Source: Diploptera punctata (lineage: Eukaryota > Arthropoda > Insecta > Blattodea > Blaberidae). Taken from it: a stretch of 64,000 nt of DNA. Below the pieces are notes generated by a model that was not told the DNA's origin, did not search any database, and was given only the letters and a program-made list of their open reading frames with translations. Position 1 is the first letter of the stretch. The number at the start of each line of letters is the position of its first letter. The translations under genes and the position numbers were made by a program. The stretch lies in contig JASPKZ010007531.1 in the NCBI GenBank assembly GCA_030220185.1, positions 372,001-436,000 on the forward strand. The letters run 5' to 3'. Shown here in pieces: positions 10,914 through 22,200 of this stretch.

Positions 10914-11867
10914 CTAGCAGTTAACAATTATAGGACACATTTAAGGTATATAGAACATTAGAATGCAATTCATATTATTATATATACGACTAGGGAGGAC
11001 CAAAGTATGGTTTAACAAAAGAGTTTGTAAAATGAAACGAATTAATACGATCAAATCATTAAACAACAAATTGGTAAAATTTTGCTTGTTTATACAGGTT
11101 TGGAATATGACAAGTTCTACCACTAGTATTAGATTAAAATAATACACTTATGGAACATTATCTTATAGAATCAGAAAATTTGATTCTTAAAGATATATAT
11201 TACGCCTGCATCAATTTCAAAATTTTCACCTCGGTATGATATTTTCATGGAATTGCTCTTTAATAACAAGTGAATCAAATTATTTAGAATAAATAAATGA
11301 ATTCTATTTTAATTAAACATACTGGCAGCCGAATTTTATTAGGCAACTCGGCAAAAATGTATTCAGTAATTCACAATTTTATGAAAAAAAAAATGATTTT
11401 GTTCATACACTCGATGAACGTAGTAATCTCGCAGCCGGATCTTGGACTATTAGATGTTAAAGAATCTATAAATAAGAATAAAGTAAAGAAATTAGAGGCT
11501 ATTATTATGCAATCAATTACTAATTTTAAGTGAATGTGGGACAAAACATCATCTCAGTGGCCGTGACACTGATGTGGTAATGAGGGCTTAATTATAACAT
11601 TTTAGAGTTCAATGGACCATACCCACACTCTTTAAAAACAGCTGAAACTCACTACACTAGCGTGACCACATATTTTTGTTTTTTTCGTTTGTAGCACAAA
11701 CTCAGAGTAATTCAAACAAAATATTTATAGGCCTATTGTTTCAAAATTAAGCATAAAATACAACTCATAATATTTCCACGATTACGAAGCGAAGTATCGC
11801 ATTCAACTACACTTTACAGAAATAGCTACAATTTAGGTTAGGTTTTTGATTCTTTAGCGCTCTGGTC
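10886..11867. other. Spacer, no gene recognised
   Basis: A+T-rich. A 78-codon open frame at 11297-11533 is rich in Lys and Ile and has no recognisable domain, so I treat it as chance. Confidence 0.4.
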
Positions 11868-12297
11868 TCAAAATAGAGGAAGGAAAGAAGATTACGAATA
11901 TTTGAAAACAAATTTCTTGGGAAAATGTTTGGACCAAAGGGAGGTGAACAGACAGGTGAATGGAGAAGAGTACATAACAATGAACTACAGGCCTTTATAG
12001 GAAGCAAGATATAATGATAACAGTTAAGTCTCGTAGGCTGCGATGGGCAGGACATGTGGTACGAATGGGGAATGAAAGACGTGCATGGAAGCTTCTTGTA
12101 GGAAAACCTGAAGGAAAACGCCCAGTTGGTAGACCAAGAATGAGGTGGGAGAATAACATTAACTATGATTTGAGGTAAGTAGATTATACAGGGGATGATG
12201 GGAAAACATTGGCTCAGGATAGGGATATATGGAAAGCTTATGTCCGCGCGGCCATGAACCTATGGGTTCGATAGTGCCAGTGAGTTAGTTAGTTAGT
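11868..12297 (+). mobile_element. RTE-A LINE 3' end
   Basis: A 5'-truncated copy from the EERRLRIFENKFL-like region to the terminus (gaacctatgggttcg) and a gtta tail. The reading frame is broken near 11990. A 5'-truncated SINE1 begins directly after the tail. Confidence 0.87.
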
Positions 12298-12534
12298 TAA
12301 CTATGGGACCTGTGCCCACCAAGCATCGTGAGACATTTGGGTAGCTACAATAAGTAGCTCCAGGTTGAGAAAACCAGCTATAACGGCTGGGGGACCCGAC
12401 ATGCTGACCGCATGTCACCGCTACACTGGCAGCGTGATCGTTTACAACTGCGATCAATGTATGTGGATGTGAGGCCAGCAGCCGGATGGTAGGCCAAGGA
12501 CCTTCTAGGTCTGTAGCGCCATGGAGCTTATATT
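12298..12534 (+). mobile_element. SINE1, 5'-truncated
   Basis: Lacks the tRNA head. It starts at tatgggacctgtgcccacc and matches the body and tail of the SINE1 at 14131 to the gtagcgccatggag end. Confidence 0.82.
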
Positions 12535-12564
12535 AAATATACCTTAAAGTAAATATAGCCTAAA

Positions 12565-12672
12565 AGGATAGCCTTTTATATAGCCTATTTTTGCTTAACG
12601 TTTTGTGAGAAAGTTGGGACTTCTAGAAATTTATAGGCCTAAGTCTAGAGTATGCGTTTCCAGAGTTGAGAA
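12565..12672 (-). mobile_element. RTE-A LINE fragment
   Basis: A short minus-strand piece of the RTE-A NSGNACYY to NVKLKIYK region. A GCCTA insertion at 12583-12587 sits at the same RTE-A position as the 12-base insert at 5426. Confidence 0.7.
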
Positions 12673-13289
12673 TATGTCCAAGTAGCTACGTTACCTTTTG
12701 TTTTATATGCATTCTATTCGAAAGTTATTACATCATGTGTATTGGTTACATAAATAACAGGAGTGTCGTTATCTGGGCGTAGTTCAAGATGAAGTGTATC
12801 AAGAACGTATGTTAATGAAGAGAATGACCTTATTGTACAGTTCGCGTGTCTCGTTCCTTTCAGCGTGTAAACACACACATACTAAAGGTTCATACACAGA
12901 GATCTATTAGGCATAATTCCAGCACTCTATTGATTTAAGCATTAACTGCAAAATATTAGACCCGTTATAGTCTAATTAATAATTAGAATTCCGGTGGTGA
13001 ACAATAGATTATGGTTTAATGAAATTGAACGAGACATTGAAAAATATATTACTCAGAATAATAAAAGTTAAAAATTGAATTGTACCTGTTGGTAGGTGCC
13101 GTCGTGTTCAACTTTGTTAAAATATTGTAGGCCTATATGAAATTAACTGGAGCGCTTTCGGAAGTTTCAGATAACTCCAGTTAATTGTATATACAATACT
13201 AGAAGTCCCGGCCACGCGTTGCTGTGACTAAGGTATAGGCGTACGTTAAAAATTTTAATTAAGTTGCTGTCTTTCAGGCTCTGTAATCC
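12673..13289. other. Spacer with a small perfect inverted repeat
   Basis: aattaactggag at 13141-13152 and ctccagttaatt at 13176-13187 form a perfect 12-bp stem with a 23-base loop. No gene is seen. Confidence 0.5.
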
Positions 13290-13345
13290 ATGATAGCACG
13301 CATTTCCAGAATTGAGTCTATGTTTAATTTCCTTGTGGGATAAAA
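13290..13345 (-). mobile_element. RTE-A scrap, minus strand
   Basis: Matches the reversed RTE-A segment gcatttccagaattgag...tttaatttcc. It joins a plus-strand RTE-A piece at about 13346, so the two parts are in opposite orientation. Confidence 0.6.
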
Positions 13346-13450
13346 ATAATTATGTCCCATAGAATGACATGGGGAGGAAACTTTTCGTAGGAAATCTAGA
13401 GGGAAAACGTCCAGTTGGTAGACCAAGAATGAGGAGGGATGATAACAATT
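13346..13450 (+). mobile_element. RTE-A scrap, plus strand
   Basis: Encodes the region that reads KLLVGKPEGKRPVGRPRMR in better copies, here as a diverged fragment ending at about 13450. Confidence 0.65.
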
Positions 13451-14130
13451 ATTTTTATAAACATCAATTTTTTCGCCCACATTTGAATTGCTAAGTTAAT
13501 GATCTGGTTTTAAGGCCTAAAGAGAATCGCTAAATTAAATGTCTTCAGAAAACACTACGAGGTCTAACTTAAGAAGTTAATTTCGATTATAAAGATGACA
13601 AATCTCAATAGAATAGGCCATTACATTCTGAGGAAAAAAATAAGTTAAAAAACTAAACTCTGGGATATATTTAATTTAAACATATTAATAGACATTCACT
13701 ATTAGGCAGGAAAATATTCATTGAATATCAGGACTAGTGCAATCCGATAGTTTAGAGTATAGTGGAAACTAGAGCGGGTGTCCATGGTTAAAAAACTGGT
13801 CTCTAGATAATGTCATGCACAGTTTTTTTTAAATATGAATTTTAATTAAAATAATGATTATTCATGGAGATGATATCTGCTTGATTTTTAAACACGGCTA
13901 GGGTTTCAGAAGATAGCGTTAAAAAGTTCCCAGTTAAATTCTCGTATAGTTCATTTTATAACGAAACTAATTTATTTTATAACACGAAATATTTATGCTC
14001 ATTTTCGGGAAAAAATGCAGCGACTACATTTCAGATTTCAGTAGCAATAACGTATAAAAATGTATACAAACAAGTGTTCGCCAAGTGGTCGAAATTCGAC
14101 CATAAATAACACGCCACTTTATATTATATT
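13451..14130. other. Spacer, no gene seen
   Basis: No repeat family, coding motif or tandem structure recognised. Confidence 0.4.
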
Positions 14131-14480
14131 GTCCCGCGCCGTAGCTGAGTGGTTAAGGCAGGAAGCCTTGGCGCAGAGCTACGGGACTTGCGCTGGTTCG
14201 AGTCTCCATGGGGGAAGAAATTTTCTCATGGTATTTCGGCCAGTATGGGACCGGTGCCCACCCAGCATCGTGATGCATTTGGGTAGCTACAATAAGTAGC
14301 GGCTCCAGGTTGAGAAAACCAGCTATAACGGCTGGGGGACTCGACATGCTGACCACATGTCACCCCTACACTGGCTGGTCATCATCTACCTCTGTGATTG
14401 ACACATGTGGATGTGAGGCCAGCAGCCGGCTGGTAGGCTAAGGGCCTTGTAGGCCTGTCGCGCCAGGAGTTTTTTTTATT
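14131..14480 (+). mobile_element. SINE1, tRNA-derived, full length
   Basis: The tRNA-like head begins gtcccgcgccgtagctgagt. It has an A box (tagctgagtggttaagg) and a B box (ggttcgagtct) spaced as in a tRNA with a long variable arm (Leu/Ser type). The body contains ccagcatcgtgatgcatttg and gagaaaaccagctataacgg, and the tail ends tgtcgcgccaggag followed by T-rich sequence. The copy at 57222 has the same ends and a target duplication, which fixes the element limits. Confidence 0.88.
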
Positions 14481-14504
14481 ATACATCGTTAACATTCAAT
14501 TTGC

Positions 14505-14613
14505 GGAAAGCAACGGGAAGCTACTACACCTATAATTCCTTAGTAAAACTGCAAAGCATAGCATGAAAATGCTATGATTGCAGTGAAAGACCTGACTTCG
14601 GCAGAATTACTAC
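14505..14613 (+). mobile_element. SINE3b tail fragment
   Basis: Only the b-type tail is present: cggaaagcaacgggaagcta through aagcatagcatgaaaatgct to gcagaattacta. Confidence 0.8.
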
Positions 14614-14794
14614 ATAATTTAATTTTAAATTGTATTAGACCATAATCATAAAAATACAGGATGTAGTGCCTATATTTATGTTGGTGTATAACTGATGATG
14701 GGGGTATACAGCTCTCTGAATTAGCACCCAATATCGTGAAGTTAATAATTTACTCTGTATAATCTACTTTCGTCAGATCATGGTTAACTTATAC

Positions 14795-15085
14795 CTACCC
14801 GAGCTGCCATATCTTCGGCTCTGAAGTTTAGGTTATACGAGGGGTAAAGGGAGAATTCGCCCACTACTGCCAATAACGATATGATTGTGATGAGAGTAGA
14901 TGTCTGCCACAACCAATCACTGCTCTTGACGCAGCTATAGCGCGCTAGTAAGGTTTGAAATTGCTGAGATGTTGTCAGCTGTATGTCTGCTAACCGCATG
15001 CATAAAGCGGCCACTCCCACTGAATATCCGTATCGGCAACTCTGTCGTGAAGACGTCAAGGCCAGAGAATCAGTGGCTGCAGTAT
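14795..15085 (+). repeat. R9 dispersed repeat
   Basis: About 290 bases shared with 55065-55785 (split by SINE4) and, inverted, with 58843-59060. Landmarks are acaaccaatcactgctcttg, tagcgcgctagtaagg, and cactgaatatccgtatcggc. There is no clear coding content. The ends carry no convincing terminal inverted repeat, so its class is unknown. Confidence 0.75.
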
Positions 15086-15089
15086 AATA

Positions 15090-15488
15090 TCATTCGTGCC
15101 GCATGTCCTGCTCATCGCAGTCTACGAAGTTTAACTCTTCTTATTATAAATGGTTTCCCATAAAGACCATGTAGTTCACTGTTATGTAGTCTTCTTCATT
15201 CACCTGTCTGTTCATCTCTTTTTAGTCCAGAATTTTTCCTAAGAACTTTATTCTGAAATACTCGTTAATGCCTCCTCCCTTCAAGTAAGAGTCCATGTTT
15301 TTCATCGGTATAATATAACTGAAAAAATAACAGTTTTATATATTTTCAGTTTAATGTTTTTTTGAGAGAAGTTGGGACGACAAGAGTTCATGTAATGCAT
15401 GTACCTAATAGCATCGCCTACATTTCTAGAATTGAGCTTATATTTGATCTCTTTCTGTATCTCATTCCTATTTGTAATTACTGTTCCT
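15090..15488 (-). mobile_element. RTE-A LINE, first part of split copy
   Basis: A minus-strand RTE-A from the RRLRWAGH region back through the YGCETW and NSGNACYY regions. It is cut at 15488 by RTE-B2. The 13-base sequence aattactgttcct at 15476-15488 is repeated at 15885-15897. Confidence 0.88.
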
Positions 15489-15884
15489 TTTTATAAAACA
15501 TTGGCAGTTCCTGCATTACTTTATGGGAGCGAAACTTGGGTAATGACCAAAAAATTGCAAATTAGAATACAAAGCGCAGAAATGAACTTCCTTAGAAGAA
15601 CAAAAGGCTGCACAACATTGGATCGGATAAGGAATGAAGATATAAGAACAGAGTTAAATACAGTATATATCCATTTGATGAGAAAATCAGAGAATATAGA
15701 GAAAAATGGTTTACACATGTGGAAAGAATGAATGTATCAAGATTACCAAGAGCAACACTCAACTACAAGCCAAGAGGTTCAAGGAATGTAGGAAGGCCAG
15801 TGAAAAGATGGACAGAACAACTGTGAGGCGGAACAGGCAATTTGCCTAGCCCATGAAGTGAAGAAGAAGAAAAAGAAGAAGAAG
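15489..15884 (+). mobile_element. RTE-B2 LINE 3' fragment, insertion with TSD
   Basis: A 396-base 5'-truncated insertion. It encodes ALLYGSETWVMTKKLQIRIQ, then AEMNFLRRTKGCTTLDRIRN and, after a frameshift near 15720, a VGRPVKRWTEQL-like end. The 3' UTR gcggaacaggcaatttgcct is followed by an (AAG)n tail. The 13-bp target duplication aattactgttcct flanks it. The open frame from 15399 is chimeric: its first 30 or so residues are antisense RTE-A. Confidence 0.92.
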
Positions 15885-16130
15885 AATTACTGTTCCTGGG
15901 TATTTGAATTCAGCCACATTTTCAAAATTTCCCTCATTTGTCATTAACTGTCCATTTCCATTACACAACGTCCATATTTCTATGTGTGAACATAAAAGAT
16001 TTGTTGATGTTTACTTCCAGTTCCAATTTCTTAACGTTACTCAATAGAGTTTGTATATTGGCCCACTCTCTGCACGTATTCTAGAAAAAAAATCATAAAG
16101 AGCATCAAATAACTTACGTAAGCTATGCAC
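15885..16130 (-). mobile_element. RTE-A LINE, second part of split copy
   Basis: Continues the reversed RTE-A sequence after RTE-B2: the reversed EFKYLG region, the ctcatttgtcattaactgtcc block and the segment near the catalytic box (reversed gttactcaatag). Confidence 0.82.
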
Positions 16131-16189
16131 AAATTTCTTGCAAGGGAATAACAATTAGGGCCTACCTATGATTAGGCCTATATGAAAAT

Positions 16190-16771
16190 GCATTAATGTC
16201 AAAATATTATTTTCACCATAGAACACCTAAAAATACACATGTATATTCACTAAATTTTGCAGATGACCAGGTATTAATAGCACAGGACCACGATGTCATA
16301 GAATACATGGCTAAAAAACTAAAAGAAGAATATGAAAAATGGCGAATTTATATAAACATTGAGGAAACTAAATATCTGTGTATAGGAGAAGAAATGGAAA
16401 ATATACATTTCAACAATGGAGAAGAACTAAAACCTAGTATTGAATGCACTTATTTAGGGACAAAATTAGACCATTCAGACGATAACACAGTGGAAATTAA
16501 AAATAGAATCGCACAAACGAAACAAGCAATAAATGCTTTAAACTCTGTTTGGTGGAGCAAAAATATTACAAAAAATAGAAAATTACAAATATATCAAACC
16601 ATAATTCAGAGCATTTTAACATATGGTGCTGAAGTCTGGCAAATTCCTACCAGGGAAATGAAAATAATTTTAAGTACAGAAATGGATATTTTAAGAAGAT
16701 CGGCTGGAAAATCTAGAATGGATAGAATACGAAATAAAGAAGTAAGGGAAATTATGGGTGTACAAGAGGAG
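16190..16771 (+). mobile_element. RTE-D LINE, reverse transcriptase C-terminal part
   Basis: Open for about 190 codons from 16196. It contains an intact catalytic box (LNFADDQVLIAQDHD), then ETKYLCIGEEME, ECTYLGTKLD, ILTYGAEVWQIPT and LRRSAGKSRMDRIRN. This is the finger-palm end and C-terminal domain of an RTE-like reverse transcriptase. The element is interrupted at 16771 by RTE-A, and the last 20 or so residues of the open frame come from the inserted RTE-A. Confidence 0.9.
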
Positions 16772-17146
16772 TTTATGGACCAAAGAGATATGAAGAGACA
16801 GGTGAATGGAGAAGACTTCATAACATAGAGCTACATGGTCTTTATAGGAAGCCAGATATAATAAGAACAGTTAAGTCTCGTAGACTGCGATGGGCAGGAC
16901 ATGTTGCGCGTATGGGGAATGAAAGACGTGCATAGAAACTTATTGTTGGAAAGCCAGAAGGAAAACGCCCAGTTGGTAGACCAAGAATGAGGTGGGAGAA
17001 CAACATTGACCATGATTTGAGGGAAGTAGATTATACAGGGAATGATTGGAAAGCATTAGCTCAGGATAGGGATGTATGGAGAGCTTATGTCCGCCCGGCC
17101 ATGAACCTACGGGTTCGATAGTGCCAGTGAGTAAGTAAGTAAGTAA
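16772..17146 (+). mobile_element. RTE-A LINE 3' end inserted in RTE-D, with TSD
   Basis: A 375-base 5'-truncated RTE-A from FGPKRDEQ-like sequence to the GAACC...GGTTC terminus and a (TAAG)n tail. gtacaagaggag at 16760-16771 is repeated at 17147-17158. The paralogous RTE-D at 35448-35930 has the uninterrupted site (gtacaagaggagccaaacat), confirming the insertion. Confidence 0.95.
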
Positions 17147-17446
17147 GTACAAGAGGAGCCGGACATCATAGACATTATAGAAAAGACAAGATAACAGTGA
17201 TATGGTCATGTCAAAAGAATGCCAGAGCAAAGATTGCCAAAATTGTTATGGAATGGATCCCAATATAAAGGAGGAAGAGAGGAAGACCGAAGAAAACTTG
17301 GATAGAAGGGGTACAAGCAGCTATGAATATCAGAGGAATGGAAGACGATCAATGGATGGACAGAGAGGAATGGCGTTTGGTTTCCGGAAGACGGCGGCAG
17401 CTGCCATGATACCGGATGATGATGATGATGATGACGATGAGAACAC
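17147..17446 (+). mobile_element. RTE-D LINE 3' end
   Basis: Resumes RTE-D: the YGHVKRMPEQRLPKLLWNG-like region in broken frame, the ggcggcagctgccatgatac 3' UTR and an (ATG)n tail at about 17419-17446. Confidence 0.88.
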
Positions 17447-18125
17447 CTAAATAACTTACAGTACTTGGGATCTTACGACTGAAGCAATGAGAATGGATAA
17501 AGGTCGCGAGGAATGGATGATGTAGACAGAAAATGATGATGGGAGCTTAATTAAAAATCGGAGAGATAGGCCTAACTCGATCCTCCACCTCCTCCACCGC
17601 CTCAGAACATTCCAACGATTCATTAATTATTCACATCATGGCTGTGCCTTATCTTAATAAATAATAATACAAGCCAGGGATGGATGGATAAGTCTTGCAT
17701 TTGCAATAAGGTCCATTATTCAACAATGTGATTGCGCACGTCAGATTAGTAAATAAATCATCCGCTAGCTGCGCCACTGCAATACTGACACAAGAAACAA
17801 CTCCCTAATTACTCGACATTGCACATCATCTTCATTCTTCAAATGGAACTATGACAAAATGTTGTGTTCCTATATTTTTGTTGCAAAATAAGCTAATTTT
17901 TTAAAACCAAAGTTCTTCTTGGGGGTGCAAATTTTGTTGTCTTTGTGGGAGACGAAAATTGATTTGAAAAATTACAATTTTGTTTTTGTTAGGCCTATAT
18001 GATTTATCTTCTTCTCTTTGTTTTAGGTCCATGACCAGTTCCATCCAGAATTATGAGTCCCTCGATCTATTTTTTGGCCTTCAAAGAATCCTTTTCCCAT
18101 CCTCTGGTAACAAAATTGTTTACTT
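17447..18125. other. Spacer, no gene recognised
   Basis: Contains a pyrimidine tract ending in ag at 18003-18027 that resembles a splice acceptor, but the following open frame runs into RTE-A and I do not support a gene. Confidence 0.4.
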
Positions 18126-18757
18126 TTTAAAAGACAAATTGAGGCTTAAACATAGGCTCAATTCTGGAAATGCGTGCTATTATGCATTACTGAAACTCTT
18201 GACTTCCAAACTCCTTTCAAAAAACGTTAAACTGAAAATATATAAAACTATTATTCTACCAGTTATATTATGTGGATGAGAAACATGGACTCTTACTCTA
18301 AGGGAGGAAAGGAATTACAAGTAGACTATTTGAGAATAAAGTTCTTAGAAACATTTTTGGACAAAAAACAGATGAACAGATAGGTGAATGGAGAACACTA
18401 GACCTACATAAGAGTGAACTACATGGTCTATAGGCCTATAGGAAGCCAGATATAATAAGAACAGTTAAGTCTCGTAGACAGCGATGATTAGGACATGTGG
18501 CACGAATAGGGAATGAAAGACGTGCATGGAAGCTTCTTGCAGGAAAACCAGAGGGAAAACGCCAAGTTAGTAGACCAAGAATGAGGTGGGATAATAATAT
18601 TAACTATTATTTGAGGGAAGTAGATTATACAGGGGATGATTGGAAAACATTGGCTGAGGATAGGGATAGGCCTATATGGAGAGCTTACGTCCGCGCGGCC
18701 ATGAACCTACGGGTTCGATAGTGCCAGTGAGATAGTGCTAGTTAGTTAGTTAGTTAG
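18126..18757 (+). mobile_element. RTE-A LINE 3' end
   Basis: Starts in the RLNSGNACYYAL region and ends with the GAACC...GGTTC terminus and a gtta tail. Frames are broken by a stop at YGCETW (tga) and by micro-insertions: GGCCTA at 18669-18674, a six-base gain at the site near 18432-18440, and a GACTA-type gain near 18322. Confidence 0.9.
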
Positions 18758-19090
18758 GGTCATTTGTTAAATACTCTGTTTTGTTTTTGTTGATTTTCAA
18801 ACCCCAATTTTGAGCCAATTATTTAATATTAAATATTAAATTATGTAAAGTTATGTAAACATATTAAAATACGCCTACTAAATATTATGTATAAAACATT
18901 AAGTTCTGTAAAGATATCAGATATTTTTGAAATATGTAAAAATATCTACTATCTTCTGAAATATGGAAAAACAATTGTGTCTTTTAAGTCACTCCATATA
19001 CCCTAACATATAGCCTAGGCCTAACAAGAGAAAACATACCTTAATAACGAAAATTAACTATAACTAATGAAGAAAAAAATAGGCTATGCA
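18758..19090. other. A+T-rich spacer
   Basis: No gene or repeat family recognised. Confidence 0.4.
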
Positions 19091-19850
19091 TTTTCATAAG
19101 TAATGCCACGAGCGATTTCCAAATTCTCTAGATAAATTCACTCCTCACTTCGTGAGTCGTGAATTTATCGATAATTTGGAAATCAAGAGTGGCATTTGTT
19201 AGGACAATTTAACAAATAAAATTAAGCTGTTTACTCACAAATCATTATTTAACTATAGTTATTTTAAAATATTTATATATTTAATGTAAACGGTGATGTT
19301 TGAAAACAGATGAGAAACGATAGGTACGCTTCTACTGCTTCTTTTGTTTATCACTGCAACCAGATCATACTATTTATTGCCAAAGGAACGCAATATTGTA
19401 AGAATGCTCTCTAGTGGAGAAAAAATGAAACACATCAAACTGTATATTAATTCATTTCTGATGTCGTATGATGTAAATAGGCTATGACAATTATATTTTT
19501 CTGGATTATTACCTGGGGAAAAAAAAATAAGAAAGTGCAAACAGTGGTTTTTTTTTTTTTTGTGGTATAATAAATTGCTACAAATGTTTTTATATTATCT
19601 CTCGTATGCGCTACGTGTTGACATTCATGCACTATATATACAATCTGGTAGCCGTATTTCTCACAGGCTCAGTCACTGCAAAATAATGGTCAGACCTGTT
19701 CAGAATATTAAAAAGCAGGAGCCTTCTTTAATATGGTAATTATAACACTGATAAATATTTCGTGAAACACGACTCTGATTGGTTGTAAAACAGAAATCAT
19801 TGAAACGTGATTGGTCATTGAGTCCCATTTGGGGCATGAGTTAAATAGTC
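19091..19850 (+). mobile_element. HP1 hairpin element, longest copy
   Basis: About 760 bases shared with 51860-52548 and in parts with 10003-10245 and 26712-26805. It begins with a long nested hairpin at 19104-19194, with arms tgccac/gtggca, gatttccaaatt/aatttggaaatc and gataaattcac/gtgaatttatc. The far end reads aacgtgattggtcattgagt...gagttaaatagtcat in all copies. There is no coding capacity; it is probably a non-autonomous DNA element, but no clear terminal inverted repeat or target duplication is seen. Confidence 0.78.
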
Positions 19851-20235
19851 ATAGAAATCTTAGTCCTACTCATTGCCTTAATCGTTGCAGAAAAGTTTAA
19901 ATGTAATATTTAGTCTATATTAAAATCTGGATGCAGGCGCTAACTGTAAAAAGAATGGCCTACTTAGGCTTACTGGATAACTTAGATACAATGCGGACGA
20001 TGCTTAATTATTTTCAGGCTTTACAGGTAAGTTACAATATTTTAGAGGTCTCACGATCTTGTGCACAGGCCTTTTGAATGCATTTCATGATGTTCCGAGT
20101 TTGATTTCCTTTCAGACCATAGGCATTTTTCCTTAAAGGGAATTATTCCTGTGGTTCCCAAGGTCTGGAATTTAGGTTAAATTTATGTAAGGACTCTCTT
20201 GGTGCTTCATTATTATTTATCACCCATCACATATC
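19851..20235. other. Spacer, no gene seen
   Basis: Nothing recognised. Confidence 0.4.
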
Positions 20236-20345
20236 ATAACAGGGTAAGAAACCCCGTCTTCCAACGCCTAAACGTCAGAAGAGGGTTACAAATTCACCAA
20301 TGCCAGAACTGTTGTAAGACTACAGCTGACATTGAACAATAGTTA
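20236..20345 (+). mobile_element. SINE3a tail fragment
   Basis: Matches the a-type tail: accccgtcttccaacgcc, agagggttacaaattc, and gctgacattgaacaa. Confidence 0.75.
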
Positions 20346-20811
20346 TATATTTTAGACATCTAATTCAAATCATTGTAACAATTCTTTATTATTTTCTATT
20401 TTACGGGTCTTGGACTTCTCTTCTTATAGCCCTACCCCCTGTCTTGCATTGATTTAAGTTATTTTTTTGTTTCTCGCATCCATCTCAATTTTAATCCTCA
20501 ATAATATATAGGGAGGTTCGGGTAATGTGAACCCTTGTGTTTGAGTGGAACCCTGTTAATAGCATCTTTAATTTGTGCTGCCCTAGAACAGAAAATATTT
20601 TAACTTCTTCCCCTTATCTACTTTGACGGGTTCAAGGCCAGTTTCTTTTATTCTTTTTGTGAAGAAGGGTTTATTTATGAATATGGCCACTTTAAAATAT
20701 TTTCAAGCTAACAATCAATTCTTAATTTCTGCTATTGAATATTACAAATGTTGAAAAACAAATACTCCTAAATACATTATATTATAAAATAAGAAATGCG
20801 CACAACGTGCA
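20346..20811. other. Spacer, no gene seen
   Basis: A gtaatgtgaaccc phrase near 20525 loosely recurs near 21575 and 21890-21930 as gtggacc-type phrases, perhaps relics of a local repeat. Confidence 0.35.
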
Positions 20812-21175
20812 AAGAAGATTGTTCTCAGTCACTGCAGAGCTTCAACAATGATTCTGATCTCATTCTACAGTTTAACACATATTTCTCGCACTGTTCGCCA
20901 CATCTTGCACACATGCAGTATGGACTGGGCTCGTGGAATCTCTACTTGCTGCACAGCTTCTGGTGAAATCCATGCACAGCGAGTCTGGTCACTGTGTGGC
21001 GCAATTCATATCCTCCCTGAGTCCATTCACGGTTTGTCATGGCGTCAGTAATATAGAATTCTTCCCATATTTTGCCTTTCTTCTCGTGGAGTTCTTGCAG
21101 GAGGTCCTGGTAAGCTGGTGTCACTGGTAGTAGGAACTTTAGCCTCAGCTCTTCTAAGTAGAATGGCTTTCTGGA
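20812..21175 (-). pseudogene. Retroelement C-terminal, zinc-knuckle-like remnant
   Basis: The minus-strand frame reads YQDLLQELHEKKGKIWEEFY, then TNREWTQGGYELRHTVTRLA and VHGFHQKLCSK, an in-frame TAG, then PSPYCMCARCGEQCEKYVLN and a final Cys. The order (basic helix, HGF, Cys-x2-Cys spacing) resembles the C-terminal end of some non-LTR retrotransposon polyproteins. The assignment is by pattern only. The single stop at about 20940 breaks it. Confidence 0.45.
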
Positions 21176-22111
21176 GAGTTCATAAACTAATACTAAAAGT
21201 AATAATGATTAAATTAGTATATAAGGAAGGAATTAATTTATATTTTATTTGGTAAATTATTTTTAGGAATTAGGCAAAGATTTATTCGCCTGTTTATCAA
21301 AAACATCGCTAAGTCGTGAGGACGTGTATCTGGAGAGACAGAGCACCCTTTTTAGGTATGTGGCTTTTAGTTTCTCTAATTTTTCTAGGTTCGTTTTCTT
21401 TAAATGGACCCATATGTTCTCTAACCCATATGTTGCAACGGGATCAACTTTAAGTTCAAAAAGTTGTAATACATTATATTATGTAGATGATGTTTTAATA
21501 TACTGACTGGTTCAGTTTGATATTATGTGCCATGGTTGCTGTATAAAATAATTTAACATAACAAAGGAATTCGGTTAATGTTGACCCTCTGGGTCCACTT
21601 TACACGTAGGCCTATACATATGTTTTATCAATTAGGATGCTATCTGTAAAAAGCATTCACTTAATTAATTTTATTTAATATCCTTGTAATTTTACTAAAT
21701 CCAAAGACCGTCGCTTTCTGCAGTTGAATGACGTGTGAATGTTATAATCAACAATAATTTTTCAAAACATTAAATAAATATCAATGCTTTTTCATTATGA
21801 TCAGTCATAAATATTTTCGAATTAATCTGTGCCTGTCTGTATAAATTAATAGAGTAAATAAACTTAAAAATATACTAAAAGCTAAGGTGGACTCTGGGGT
21901 CCACTTTATCCGAATATGGAGGTTAAAGTGGACCTTTCTTGTAATGTAAAAAAGTTTATAAATTATGAAGATGTTTCCATATTTGAATAAAATAACAATG
22001 CTATTTCATAGTTACAACACTAATGATAATCACTGTAATTACACAACATTCAAATCCCTTAATTAAAAGAAGAAACAAATTCAAAACAGGGGTCCAAATT
22101 ACCTAAAATTC
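21176..22111. other. Spacer, no gene recognised
   Basis: A+T-rich. Short phrases around gtccactttacacg and gtggacctttc recur (21580, 21900, 21930) without clear periodicity. Confidence 0.4.
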
Positions 22112-22120
22112 CTATCTCTG

Positions 22121-22151
<31 letters not shown>

Positions 22152-22200
22152 GGCCTATATATTTATATATATAGGCCTATATATATATATATATATATAT
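22112..22200. repeat. (TC)n(TA)n microsatellite
   Basis: CT repeat to about 22143, then TA repeat interrupted by two TAGGCCTA octamers. It adjoins the tail end of SINE3b. Confidence 0.9.

Noticed and set aside
11297..11533. 78-codon small protein
   Set aside because: No recognised domain, A+T-driven composition, no neighbouring signals.
14131..14215. tRNA gene
   Set aside because: A and B boxes are present, but the same unit with a long non-tRNA body recurs at 57222 with a target duplication, so it is a SINE head. The same reasoning applies to the heads at 9690, 22489, 23201, 24836, 40961, 44511, 55616 and 62432.
18003..18110. Spliced exon after the pyrimidine tract at 18003-18027
   Set aside because: The open frame runs without a donor site into an RTE-A copy, and no second signal supports it.
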